17,835 nt of DNA from Prevotella sp. UBA5379 (lineage in GTDB: Bacteria > Bacteroidota > Bacteroidia > Bacteroidales > Bacteroidaceae): assembly GCA_002409785.1 (NCBI GenBank), contig DHOX01000013.1, positions 19,850 through 37,684 of the forward strand. The letters run 5' to 3'. Shown piece by piece: positions 7,385-14,981 of this stretch. The position numbers were made by a program, and so were the translations under genes. Each line of letters opens with the position of its first letter. Position 1 is the stretch's first letter. The notes beneath the pieces are model-generated. The model was not told the origin of the DNA and ran no database searches. It was given only the letters and a program-made list of their open reading frames with translations.

Positions 7385-7406
7385 TGGGAATACCCAAAAG
7401 TGGGTA
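7385..7406. promoter_or_regulatory. Palindromic operator candidate upstream of the TonB receptor operon
   Basis: Two overlapping inverted repeats share one arm: TGGG-AA-TACCCA (7385-7396, 4-bp arms) and TACCCA-AAAG-TGGGTA (7391-7406, 6-bp arms). The second is centred about 42 bp upstream of the start site predicted from the -7 element, a common place for an activator to bind. The binding protein is unknown. Confidence 0.45.
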
Positions 7407-7514
7407 ATTGTATATATTAAATATTTTTATTGAAAAAACAATTAAATGGAAGACGTAATATGGAATTGAAGACAAACAGATCATCTGTTGCCGTCAAGGC
7501 CTTATGAATAAAGA

Positions 7515-7542
7515 TAAACCGCCTCTCAGCGGTAACGGTTTA
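7515..7542 (-). terminator. Hairpin at the topB stop codon, probable terminator
   Basis: On the minus strand TAAACCG and CGGTTTA form an outer stem that includes the topB TAA stop. An alternative inner stem ACCGC-tgagag-GCGGT is followed by TTTATCTTTATT. The T-rich tail supports termination after topB. Confidence 0.55.
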
Positions 7543-9672
7543 CTGTTTTGGAGGAAAAGGTAGTCTGAACTTACATCCCTTTTTCCAGTTGCTGCATCCG
7601 TATGCTGTCTTGCCCTTGATGATATGACCGGTATGGCACAAAGGACAAGCCTTGCCGATGATGCTGTCGTTGACTGGGCCAGTCCAGTCTTTTTGCGTGA
7701 AAACAAGGTCACGGGCAGGGGCATGGTGTGATTCCCCCGTGATTGACTGAATCGGGGTATCCGGCTGCGGGGATGTTGCTGATTGTACCGTATGGGTTTT
7801 CCTTGCATCCGGTTTTTTCTTCTGTGTTGCCGCCTTTTTTAAATCATCTTCGGTGGTAACCGAGACAGAGCCTTGATTGTCAGCCAGTACATCGTTAACG
7901 ATTTTTACGATCTGCTCCTTTAGTCCATTGATAAACGCTTCCGGAGCATATTTGCCCTGTTCGATCTCTCGCAATTTCTTTTCCCAGATTCCTGTCAACT
8001 CACAACTCTTGAGGAGATCCTCATGGATTGTATCAATCAATTCTATCCCGGTAGGTGTTGCCAGAAGATTCTTCCTTTGCCTGCGGATATAGTGTCTTTT
8101 AAATAAAGTCTCAATAATTCCGGCCCTGCTGGAAGGCCTGCCGATCCCGTTTTCCTTCAAGGCGGCGCGCAATGTTTCATCTTCGACAAACTTGCCAGCG
8201 GTTTCCATGGCCCGCAGCAGGGTAGCTTCTGTGTAGTATTTCGGAGGTGTGGTCTGCTTTTCTGTCAGGGTGGGCTGATGAGGACCGGATTCTCCCTTGA
8301 TAAAAGCAGGCAGGAGATGTTCATCTGTATCTTTCTGGTTTTTCTCCTGCTCCCGAGACTGGTAGACGACCCGCCATCCCGGGTCGAGAATTTCCTTACC
8401 GTTGACTTTGAATTCTACCGTGGCTGCCTTTCCCATCACAGTTGTGGTTGCAAATTTGCAATCCGGATAAAAGACGGAGATGAACCGAAGGGCAATGAGG
8501 TCATACACATTCCTTTCAATGTCCGTGAGTCCCCGCGCCGGTTCTCCTGTAGGGATGATGGCATGGTGATCCGTTACTTTACTGGTGTCAAAAACACGTT
8601 TGCTCTTGGGCAGTTTCTTGCCGATACGTGCCGCCAGCGTCTTGATCAGATCCCTGTAGACCAGTTGCCCGTTGACCGTCACTTTGCTGATTCCGTTCAG
8701 GATACCGGGGCATTTCGGATAGATGTCGTCAGAAAGGTATTGGGTATCCACACGTGGATAGGTGGTAAACTTTTTCTCATACAGACTCTGCACGGTATTC
8801 AAGGTCAATTCAGCTGAATAACTGAATTTCTTATTGCAGTCTACCTGCAGGGATGTCAGGTCATAGAGATGCGGAGGATTTTCTGTGCCCCTCTTTTTCC
8901 TGATGTCCGTGACCGTAAATGGCTTTCCTTCGATCAGACCGAATGCTTCTTCCCCATCTTCCTTACAGTCATATTTTCCTTTGGTAGCGGTAAATAAGGT
9001 CTCCCGGTAGACCGTTGCCAGGACCCAGTAAGTTTCAGGCTTGAAGTGATCGATCTCTTTCTGGCGGTTGACAATCAAGGCCAGGGTCGGCGTCTGTACC
9101 CGGCCGATGCTCAGTACCTGTTTATTATGTCCGTATTTCAGGGTATACAGGCGTGTGCAGTTCATTCCTAAAATCCAGTCACCGATGGCACGTGAGAGTC
9201 CGGCGAGATAGAGCTGGTCATATTTTCCTTCTGATCTCAGTGTCTGGAACCCTTCTTTGATTGCCTGATCAGTCATGGAGGATATCCATAGTCGTTTTAC
9301 ATGGCATTTCACCTGGGCTTTTTGCATTACCCAGCGTTGGATGAGTTCTCCTTCCTGTCCGGCATCACCACAATTTATGATTTCATCTGCATGATCATAG
9401 AGCTTTTTGATGGTCTTGAATTGTTTGCGTATGCCCTCATCACTGATGAGTTTGATGCCGAATCGTGATGGAATCATAGGCAGTGCAGACAGACTCCAAT
9501 GCTTCCACATAGGTGTATAGTCATCCGGTTCCTTCAGTTCACAGAGATGACCGAAAGTCCAGGTAACCTGGTAGCCGTTGCCTTCCATATAGCCGTCATG
9601 CGACTGAGTGGCACCTAAGATTCTTGCGATGTCTTTGGCTACACTTGGCTTTTCTGCTATGCAAACAATCAT
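7540..9672 (-). CDS. topB: DNA topoisomerase III
   Basis: This 710-residue type IA topoisomerase cuts and rejoins one DNA strand and decatenates replication or recombination intermediates. The TOPRIM domain has E7 in CIAEKPSVAKDIA and the acidic cluster D103-AGQE107-GE109. The cleavage site is KFTTYPRVDTQYLSDD with Y305 as the active-site tyrosine, the TopB form of the motif. SIGRVQTPTLALI (188-200) and GIGRPSSRA are other family blocks. After a variable basic linker comes a single C-terminal zinc ribbon with Cys 676, 679, 693 and 700. The length is somewhat above E. coli TopB (653). The ATG at 9672 follows a strong promoter by about 20 nt. It appears monocistronic. Confidence 0.97.
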   Translation of the reverse strand: MIVCIAEKPSVAKDIARILGATQSHDGYMEGNGYQVTWTFGHLCELKEPDDYTPMWKHWSLSALPMIPSRFGIKLISDEGIRKQFKTIKKLYDHADEIINCGDAGQEGELIQRWVMQKAQVKCHVKRLWISSMTDQAIKEGFQTLRSEGKYDQLYLAGLSRAIGDWILGMNCTRLYTLKYGHNKQVLSIGRVQTPTLALIVNRQKEIDHFKPETYWVLATVYRETLFTATKGKYDCKEDGEEAFGLIEGKPFTVTDIRKKRGTENPPHLYDLTSLQVDCNKKFSYSAELTLNTVQSLYEKKFTTYPRVDTQYLSDDIYPKCPGILNGISKVTVNGQLVYRDLIKTLAARIGKKLPKSKRVFDTSKVTDHHAIIPTGEPARGLTDIERNVYDLIALRFISVFYPDCKFATTTVMGKAATVEFKVNGKEILDPGWRVVYQSREQEKNQKDTDEHLLPAFIKGESGPHQPTLTEKQTTPPKYYTEATLLRAMETAGKFVEDETLRAALKENGIGRPSSRAGIIETLFKRHYIRRQRKNLLATPTGIELIDTIHEDLLKSCELTGIWEKKLREIEQGKYAPEAFINGLKEQIVKIVNDVLADNQGSVSVTTEDDLKKAATQKKKPDARKTHTVQSATSPQPDTPIQSITGESHHAPARDLVFTQKDWTGPVNDSIIGKACPLCHTGHIIKGKTAYGCSNWKKGCKFRLPFPPKQ

Positions 9673-9695
9673 ATTTAAAAAACGTGTTCGGGTGG

Positions 9696-9726
9696 CAAAA
9701 GTAATAATTTTTAGGGAATAAACAAA
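9696..9726 (-). promoter_or_regulatory. Bacteroidetes-type promoter of topB
   Basis: On the minus strand TTTG (9726-9723), a 19-bp spacer and TACTTTTG (9703-9696) match TTTG-N19-TAnnTTTG exactly. Transcription would start near 9690, leaving a leader of about 20 nt before the topB ATG. This is the clearest promoter in the window. Confidence 0.75.
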
Positions 9727-9790
9727 GGAAAAGTGGAAGGTAATCTGAAAAGGCGTCCTGATCCTTCCCTGGGGATGAGCGTAAAACGAT

Positions 9791-9822
9791 CAAGCCTGTC
9801 CAGAAAATCCCGGACAGGCTTG
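9791..9822 (-). terminator. Terminator hairpin downstream of pncB
   Basis: CAAGCCTGTCC (9791-9801) and GGACAGGCTTG (9812-9822) form a perfect 11-bp stem with a 10-nt loop. It lies about 34 bp after the pncB stop and is followed on the minus strand by ATCGTTTTACG. The T-run is short but the stem is strong. Confidence 0.7.
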
Positions 9823-9855
9823 TGGTGTCAGTTATGTCGGACCTTGGAGGATACG

Positions 9856-11070
9856 TCAGTCGTTCTCAAAGTGCAATTCCTCCATAAAACGGTTGATGAC
9901 ATCTGCATTGCCGGTATGTTTTCCTAAGTCCTCACTGATCTTGCAGGTATCATTATAGAAGTCCCAGGATTCCGTAATCTTGACAGCTACGAGTTTAATG
10001 ACAATGTTCATAGGTCGTACTCCGTTGAAATCATTCGTGAAATGGGTGCCGATACCGAAAGAAGGTTGACAGTACTTTTGGGCAAACTCCTGGATCTTTA
10101 TAGCCCTGTCCGTATCAAGGGCGTTGCTGAAGACGACCTGCTTCGTTCTGGAATCAATGCCGAAGGATTTGTATTTGTCGACGATCTTCATCAGTTCTTC
10201 CCGATTATCTCCACTGTCAATGCGGAGACCTTTATAGAGATTGGCGAAATCTTCCGAGAAGTTGAGACTGAAAATATGCCAGCCGAAAGTATCGTAGAGA
10301 TAGGTTCCCAAGGCTCCACGGAAAGTGTTCCGCCATGCATTCATGGCAATGTGGTTTGCCATCTGCGGGCCATACATTCCACCTATGGCGGAAACAAACT
10401 CATGGCCCATTGTACCGATCGGGACCAGATGGTATTTCATGGCCAGGTAGACATTGCTGGTACCTACGAACTGTCCGGGCCACGACTTACTGTTATTGCA
10501 GTCCTTCATGGCACGTACCACCGTATCTTCAGCTTTCAGGGATGCACGTCGGCGAGTCCCGAAATCACTGTATATACACCCTGCACCGAGAAGACGGCTG
10601 GCTTTCTGATAGGTCTTCTTATAATAGGCATCATAATCAAAGGTCTTGTCCTCTCCGGTCATGATATAGTAAAGTTCAGAGATGATAGCCAGCACTTTTA
10701 CTTCAAGGAGGATGGTGTTTGCCCAGCTCCCCTCGAAGACAACATGCAGGTGTCCTTCTTTATCTTGCCATGCTTTTACCCATTTGCGGTTATAACGGAA
10801 CCCTTTTAAATAGGTGTAAAACCAGTGTGGAAGATAGTAGCATTTCTGCTTCATAAAGTCGATTTCCTCATCTGTGATGGTCACATTTTCAAGAAGGACA
10901 ATCTGGTGATTCAATTCATCTGCAAATCCTTTAGGATACACCAGGTTGTCCCGGTCTTTGAATCGGTATTTGACCTGAGCCCTGGGGAAATTGTCGATGA
11001 CAGCGCAGCACATCGTAAACTTATACAGGTCATCGTCTGTAAAGTGTTGAATTATCTGCTTCATGATCAT
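9856..11070 (-). CDS. pncB: Nicotinate phosphoribosyltransferase
   Basis: This 404-residue enzyme makes nicotinate mononucleotide from nicotinate and PRPP, using ATP hydrolysis, in NAD salvage. Length and layout match bacterial PncB (E. coli about 400). The N-terminus TDDDLYKFTM is typical. FGTRRRASLKAEDTVVRAM (170-188) contains the substrate-binding Arg cluster. GTMGHEFV (219-226) contains H223, the expected phosphorylated histidine. LRIDSGDNREELM and FSNALD are phosphoribosyl-binding blocks. ATG at 11070 (MIMKQ) or 11064 are both possible starts. It follows pncA, which makes its substrate, with a 115-bp gap, so the two may be one operon or neighbouring units. Confidence 0.96.
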   Translation of the reverse strand: MIMKQIIQHFTDDDLYKFTMCCAVIDNFPRAQVKYRFKDRDNLVYPKGFADELNHQIVLLENVTITDEEIDFMKQKCYYLPHWFYTYLKGFRYNRKWVKAWQDKEGHLHVVFEGSWANTILLEVKVLAIISELYYIMTGEDKTFDYDAYYKKTYQKASRLLGAGCIYSDFGTRRRASLKAEDTVVRAMKDCNNSKSWPGQFVGTSNVYLAMKYHLVPIGTMGHEFVSAIGGMYGPQMANHIAMNAWRNTFRGALGTYLYDTFGWHIFSLNFSEDFANLYKGLRIDSGDNREELMKIVDKYKSFGIDSRTKQVVFSNALDTDRAIKIQEFAQKYCQPSFGIGTHFTNDFNGVRPMNIVIKLVAVKITESWDFYNDTCKISEDLGKHTGNADVINRFMEELHFEND

Positions 11071-11185
11071 AAAAATTTAATTTTGTATATATTAAAGTAT
11101 CCGTTAGGATGGGGGATGAATTTTCTGATGCTATCCTGAATCTCGGTAATCTTTTGGAGTGAGCGAGAGTATGATCCCCTGTCGT

Positions 11186-11740
11186 TTAACCCAGAAGAGT
11201 CTGTATCGCTTTTTCAAGTGATGCCCCGCCATCCAGCGAGGGTGCATATTCTTTTAAGACATGGAATGTCTTTGCTCCATAGATCTTAATTCCGTCCCTG
11301 AGAGTATTCAGTACGCAGATGTCTCCTGCAAGACCACAGATATCGATCTGTCCTATATTCCTGTCGCGGATCAGGGATCGCAATTTCCCCGCAGAAAGGG
11401 AATTCTTGAATATGGAATATTCTTCAGCACCTTCATCTGTACCTTTGTACAGTACGGTTACCGTTCCATGAGTAGTATAAAGAGGTTTGAAAAGAGCTGG
11501 GAAAAAGGCGGCGCCAGTTGAATTCTGAACACAATGCATGGGCCATTCTCCCCCGTTTTCCTTGAAGGAGCAATGATGATAAGGATGCCAGTCCGCAGTG
11601 ACGATCTTGCAGTCATATTCGCCGTCCTGTTGTAGAATATATTTACTCAGAGCATTCAGCGCCTTCGCTGCGCCCGGGACGGGTAAAGCTCCGTTGATAA
11701 AGTCAATTTGCGGGTCAATGATCAATAGCATTCGTTTCAT
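11186..11740 (-). CDS. pncA: Nicotinamidase (isochorismatase-like hydrolase)
   Basis: This 184-residue enzyme deamidates nicotinamide to nicotinate, feeding the PncB step encoded next to it. The catalytic triad is visible as D9 (LLIIDPQIDF), K99 (VLYKGTDEG) and C142 (CGLAGDICVLNTLRDG). Metal ligands fit D50 and H52 (TADWHPYHH) and H69 (EWPMHCVQ). The segments WPMHCVQ and KGTDEGAEEYSIF are nicotinamidase-specific within the isochorismatase superfamily, which also contains amidases of other substrates. The gene is divergent from lutA, with a 447-bp gap between them. Confidence 0.94.
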   Translation of the reverse strand: MKRMLLIIDPQIDFINGALPVPGAAKALNALSKYILQQDGEYDCKIVTADWHPYHHCSFKENGGEWPMHCVQNSTGAAFFPALFKPLYTTHGTVTVLYKGTDEGAEEYSIFKNSLSAGKLRSLIRDRNIGQIDICGLAGDICVLNTLRDGIKIYGAKTFHVLKEYAPSLDGGASLEKAIQTLLG

Positions 11741-11919
11741 ACCAGGTATCTCTTTTTGTTGTACGGCAAGTTTATCAGTTGTGATTTCTTGTTTGTTCTT
11801 CAGTCCGTGAGAAATTCATTTATTCTCCTTGTCAGTTTCTTCCCGGAATGACCGTTAGCCGAATAGTTTAACTGGGATGAAAGGACATAACCGTAGAGAA
11901 AATGAACGGACTCCAATCG

Positions 11920-11927
11920 CAAAAATA
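11920..11927 (-). promoter_or_regulatory. Candidate -7 element for pncA
   Basis: The minus strand reads TATTTTTG, matching TAnnTTTG. A CTTG lies 16 bp upstream, shorter than the usual spacing. The leader to the pncA ATG would be about 175 nt. Confidence 0.35.
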
Positions 11928-12128
11928 CAGTTTTTATTTTGAACAAGTGCATCATCCGTCTTTTTTTTCATAGTCTTGTTTAAGGTCTTGATATGTTCTT
12001 GTTGATTTTTGTAAACTCCACATATCATTATGAAAATGAATTCTTTTCGATCACCATTAATAAGTTTTTTACAGTCGTAAACGAGGATAAAAGTAAAGAT
12101 TGTATGATGTTTTGTGCGAAAGATTTTT

Positions 12129-12136
12129 TATATTTG
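12129..12136 (+). promoter_or_regulatory. Candidate -7 element for lutABC
   Basis: TATATTTG matches TAnnTTTG exactly. The upstream TTTG (12111-12114) is only 14 bp away, so the -33 part is poor. The leader to the lutA ATG at 12188 would be about 45 nt. Confidence 0.45.
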
Positions 12137-12187
12137 TAAATAATAACTGAGAACCGTTTTTCAGCTAAGTTTTATAAGATAAATGTT

Positions 12188-12916
12188 ATGAAAGTTGGTC
12201 TGTTTATTCCTTGCTATGTAGACGCATTGTACCCTCATGTGGGAGTGGCTACGAGCAAGCTCCTTCACTATCTAGGTGTGGATGCCACCTATCCTCATGG
12301 ACAGACCTGTTGTGGCCAGCCGATGGCTAATGCAGGTTTTGAGAAGATGTCAAGACCTTTGGTCGAGAAATTTGAGAGGACTTTTAAGGATTTTGATTAT
12401 GTGGTCATTCCATCCGTCTCCTGTGCAGCTTTTGTCCGTTTTAATTATCCTAAGATACTGGAGCATTGCAAAGTGTCGGAGAAAGTCTATGATGTCGTTG
12501 AATTCCTTCATGACATCCTGAAAGTAAAGGCATTACCGGGGAAATTTCCTCATGTGGTAAGCGTCCATAATTCTTGTCATGGAGTACGTGAGTTAGGACT
12601 CTCGTCTCCGTCTGAACTTCCCGGCCCCAGGTTTAACAAGATCATTGATCTGTTGCATCTGGTCAGCGGCATTACGGTGAAAGAGCCGGAACGCCCCGAT
12701 GAGTGCTGTGGCTTCGGTGGAATGTTTGCTGTAGAGGAACCGGATGTCTCCAAACGGATGGGAGAAGATAAACTCGCAGAACATATTGCTACGGGGGCTG
12801 AATACATTACAGGACCTGACTGTTCGTGTCTGATGCATCTGCAAGGTGTCGCCCGTAAGGAGCATAAAAATATTAAATTTAAGCATGTCGTTGAAATATT
12901 AGCAGCTGGATTATGA
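12188..12916 (+). CDS. lutA: Lactate utilization protein A, Fe-S oxidoreductase subunit
   Basis: This 242-residue protein has two CCG (cysteine-rich) domains, as in LutA/YkgE and the C-terminal part of glycolate oxidase GlcF. The first has C9, the TCCGQP pair C41-C42 and C79 (SVSCAAF). The second has C130 (HNSCHG), the ECCGFGG pair C173-C174 and C212/C214 (GPDCSC). These Cys sets bind iron-sulfur clusters. LutA works with LutB and LutC to oxidise L-lactate to pyruvate. The stop overlaps the lutB start by 4 bp (ATGA), showing translational coupling. Confidence 0.95.
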   Translation: MKVGLFIPCYVDALYPHVGVATSKLLHYLGVDATYPHGQTCCGQPMANAGFEKMSRPLVEKFERTFKDFDYVVIPSVSCAAFVRFNYPKILEHCKVSEKVYDVVEFLHDILKVKALPGKFPHVVSVHNSCHGVRELGLSSPSELPGPRFNKIIDLLHLVSGITVKEPERPDECCGFGGMFAVEEPDVSKRMGEDKLAEHIATGAEYITGPDCSCLMHLQGVARKEHKNIKFKHVVEILAAGL

Positions 12917-14313
12917 GTACATTACATGCAAAGAGAGCAAGGGAGTTTTTGAAAGATCCTGCAAAGATCACGCATCATGACCAGACTTTCTGGGGGATGC
13001 GGATGTCAAGGGATAAAATGGTCGCCCAAATTCCCGAATGGGAAGAACTTCGTGATAAAGCCAGTGAGATCAAGCGCCACACGATCACTCATCTGGCTGA
13101 TTATCTGGAGGAGTTTTCGGATCATCTGGAGAAGAATGGTGTTCATGTGCTTTGGGCCAGGGATGCGAAGGAGTTCAATCAGATGGTCTTAAAGATTCTC
13201 ACGGACCATCATGTCAAGAAGATGGTCAAGTCAAAGTCCATGATGACTGAGGAATGCGGAATGAATGATTTCCTGAAGGTCAGAGGTATCGATGTGGTAG
13301 AGACAGATCTGGGTGAGCGTATCTTACAGTTGATGCACTTGAAGCCTGCCCATATTGTGGTGCCGGCCATTCATATTACCCGTCAGCAGGTAGCTCATAC
13401 CTTTGAGGAAAAGGGAATGTCACATGAAGAGGGCAATGATGATCCTACTTATCTGACCCGTTGTGCGCGCAACAGTCTTCGTAGTGAATTCCTGGAAGCA
13501 GGTGCTGGTATGACTGGTTGTAATTTCGGTGTAGCGAAGACTGGTGATGTGGTTGTCTGTACCAATGAAGGGAATGCGGATATGGCTACGTCAATGCCGA
13601 AATTGCATATCGTGGCGATGGGCCTGGAGAAGGTGATCCCCGATTATGCTTCGTTGGCTTTCTTCCAGCGTCTGTTATGCCGCAGTGCTACCGGACAACC
13701 AACGACTACCTATACTTCTCATTTTCGGAAACCTCGTCCGGGAGGAGAAATGTATGTGATCCTCATTGATAATGGGCGTAGTGACTTTATTGCCAATCCA
13801 GACCATTGGGAAACGCTGAAGTGCATCCGCTGTGGAGCCTGCATGAATACTTGCCCGGTGTACCGTCGTTCGACGGGCTATAGTTATAGTTTCTTCATCC
13901 CTGGCCCTATCGGCATTGATCTGGGCATGCTCAAAGATCCGAAAGCCAATAGCGGTAACGTCTCGGCCTGTTCTCTCTGTCTGAGTTGTGATGAGGTGTG
14001 CCCGGTCCATGTCAATCCTGGAAGTCAGATTTACCTCTGGCGTCAGCAACTGGATCATTTCGGCACAGCAAATTCAGAGAAGAAACTTATGTCATGGGGA
14101 ATGGCACGGGTTTATAACAATTACTTTATGTATGATACGGCATTGAAAATGGCGCCGCTCTTGAATCATGTCCCGGAGTCAATTATCGGGAATCCGAAAT
14201 GGAGTCCATGGTGTGTGGGACATAAAATGCCTGTATTCGTCAGAAAACCTTTTCATGTTATTGAGAAGGATCTGGAGAAAGAGTACGGAAAGGAGAGCAC
14301 AACGAAATTATGA
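12913..14313 (+). CDS. lutB: Lactate utilization protein B, Fe-S subunit with LUD domain
   Basis: This 466-residue protein combines an N-terminal LUD (DUF162) domain (about 60-290, including KSKSMMTEECGMN and GVAKTGDVVVCTNEGNA) with a ferredoxin-like double 4Fe-4S region. The clusters are bound by C304-x2-C307-x2-C310-x3-C314 (CIRCGACMNTCPVY) and C353-x2-C356-x2-C359-x3-C363 (CSLCLSCDEVCPVH). It passes electrons within the LutABC lactate dehydrogenase complex at the cytoplasmic face. The length is close to B. subtilis LutB (about 479). It overlaps lutA and lutC by 4 bp on each side. Confidence 0.96.
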   Translation: MSTLHAKRAREFLKDPAKITHHDQTFWGMRMSRDKMVAQIPEWEELRDKASEIKRHTITHLADYLEEFSDHLEKNGVHVLWARDAKEFNQMVLKILTDHHVKKMVKSKSMMTEECGMNDFLKVRGIDVVETDLGERILQLMHLKPAHIVVPAIHITRQQVAHTFEEKGMSHEEGNDDPTYLTRCARNSLRSEFLEAGAGMTGCNFGVAKTGDVVVCTNEGNADMATSMPKLHIVAMGLEKVIPDYASLAFFQRLLCRSATGQPTTTYTSHFRKPRPGGEMYVILIDNGRSDFIANPDHWETLKCIRCGACMNTCPVYRRSTGYSYSFFIPGPIGIDLGMLKDPKANSGNVSACSLCLSCDEVCPVHVNPGSQIYLWRQQLDHFGTANSEKKLMSWGMARVYNNYFMYDTALKMAPLLNHVPESIIGNPKWSPWCVGHKMPVFVRKPFHVIEKDLEKEYGKESTTKL

Positions 14314-14885
14314 AAAAGGAAGAATTATTTGCCAAACTCCGTGCGAATACGCATGATCAGTTTGATATGCCGGATATGCACGTTCAAGCATTAAAATATG
14401 CAGATACCTTGCAACAGTTTATCGCGATGACGAAGTCTTCCGGAGGGAAGGCCATTCGCCTGAAGAGAGATGCTGACCTGAATGTGGCTGTTGCGGAAGC
14501 CTACCCTGATGCGAAGGTGATAGCCAGCAATCTTCCGGGGATCAAGGCAGACCGTAATCCTGACCTGGTGGAGGATGCACGGGATCTCAATGGTACTGAT
14601 GTCGGTGTCATCCGTGGAGAAATTGGTGTGGCGGAGAATGCGTGTATCTGGATTCCTCAGACAATGAAAGAAAAGGCTGTGTGTTTCATCTCTGAAAACC
14701 TGGTCATTCTGCTTGATGAAGCGGATGTCGTTGACAATATGCACGAGGCATACGCCCGGATCAAAATGACGGATTATGGTTTCGGTACGTTTATCAGTGG
14801 TCCGAGCAAGACGGCTGATATTGAACAGGCATTAGTCATGGGTGCACAGGCTGCAAGGTCAGTGACGGTGTTTCTGCTGTCATAG
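14310..14885 (+). CDS. lutC: Lactate utilization protein C (LUD domain)
   Basis: This 191-residue protein is a single LUD domain. Landmarks are GVIRGEIGVAENACIWI and the C-terminal FGTFISGPSKTADIEQALV. It is shorter than B. subtilis LutC (about 240), mainly at the N-terminus, as is common in Bacteroidetes. It completes the LutABC set. The start overlaps the lutB stop by 4 bp. A bidirectional terminator follows 25 bp after its stop. Confidence 0.93.
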   Translation: MKKEELFAKLRANTHDQFDMPDMHVQALKYADTLQQFIAMTKSSGGKAIRLKRDADLNVAVAEAYPDAKVIASNLPGIKADRNPDLVEDARDLNGTDVGVIRGEIGVAENACIWIPQTMKEKAVCFISENLVILLDEADVVDNMHEAYARIKMTDYGFGTFISGPSKTADIEQALVMGAQAARSVTVFLLS

Positions 14886-14910
14886 ATTTTCAGTTCTTAT
14901 TGATCTATAA

Positions 14911-14962
14911 AATATCCCGATCAACTTGAGAACCTTTTAAGGTTGCGGTTGACCGGGATATT
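14911..14962. terminator. Strong bidirectional terminator between lutC and purT
   Basis: AATATCCCG-A-TCAAC (14911-14925) pairs with GTTGA-C-CGGGATATT (14948-14962), 14 pairs with one mismatch, and an inner AACC-TTTTAA-GGTT hairpin closes the loop. It is followed by GTCTTTTC on the plus strand. It sits between convergent genes and can serve both. Confidence 0.8.
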
Positions 14963-14981
14963 GTCTTTTCAGAGAAGAATC

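Larger units (their letters stand above)
11741..12187. other. 447-bp divergent intergenic region between pncA and lutA
   Basis: No convincing gene lies here. It holds candidate -7 elements facing each way (11920-11927 toward pncA, 12129-12136 toward lutA) and AT-rich sequence. It is long for a simple divergent promoter region, so regulator binding sites or a leader RNA are possible, but I see no clear palindrome or known riboswitch. Confidence 0.55.

Noticed and set aside
8278..8817. 179-codon plus-strand ORF
   Set aside because: It lies wholly inside topB on the opposite strand and has no recognisable domain; topB is certain.
10042..10809. 255-codon plus-strand ORF
   Set aside because: It is antisense to pncB over its whole length; the pncB motifs are clear and this frame shows none.
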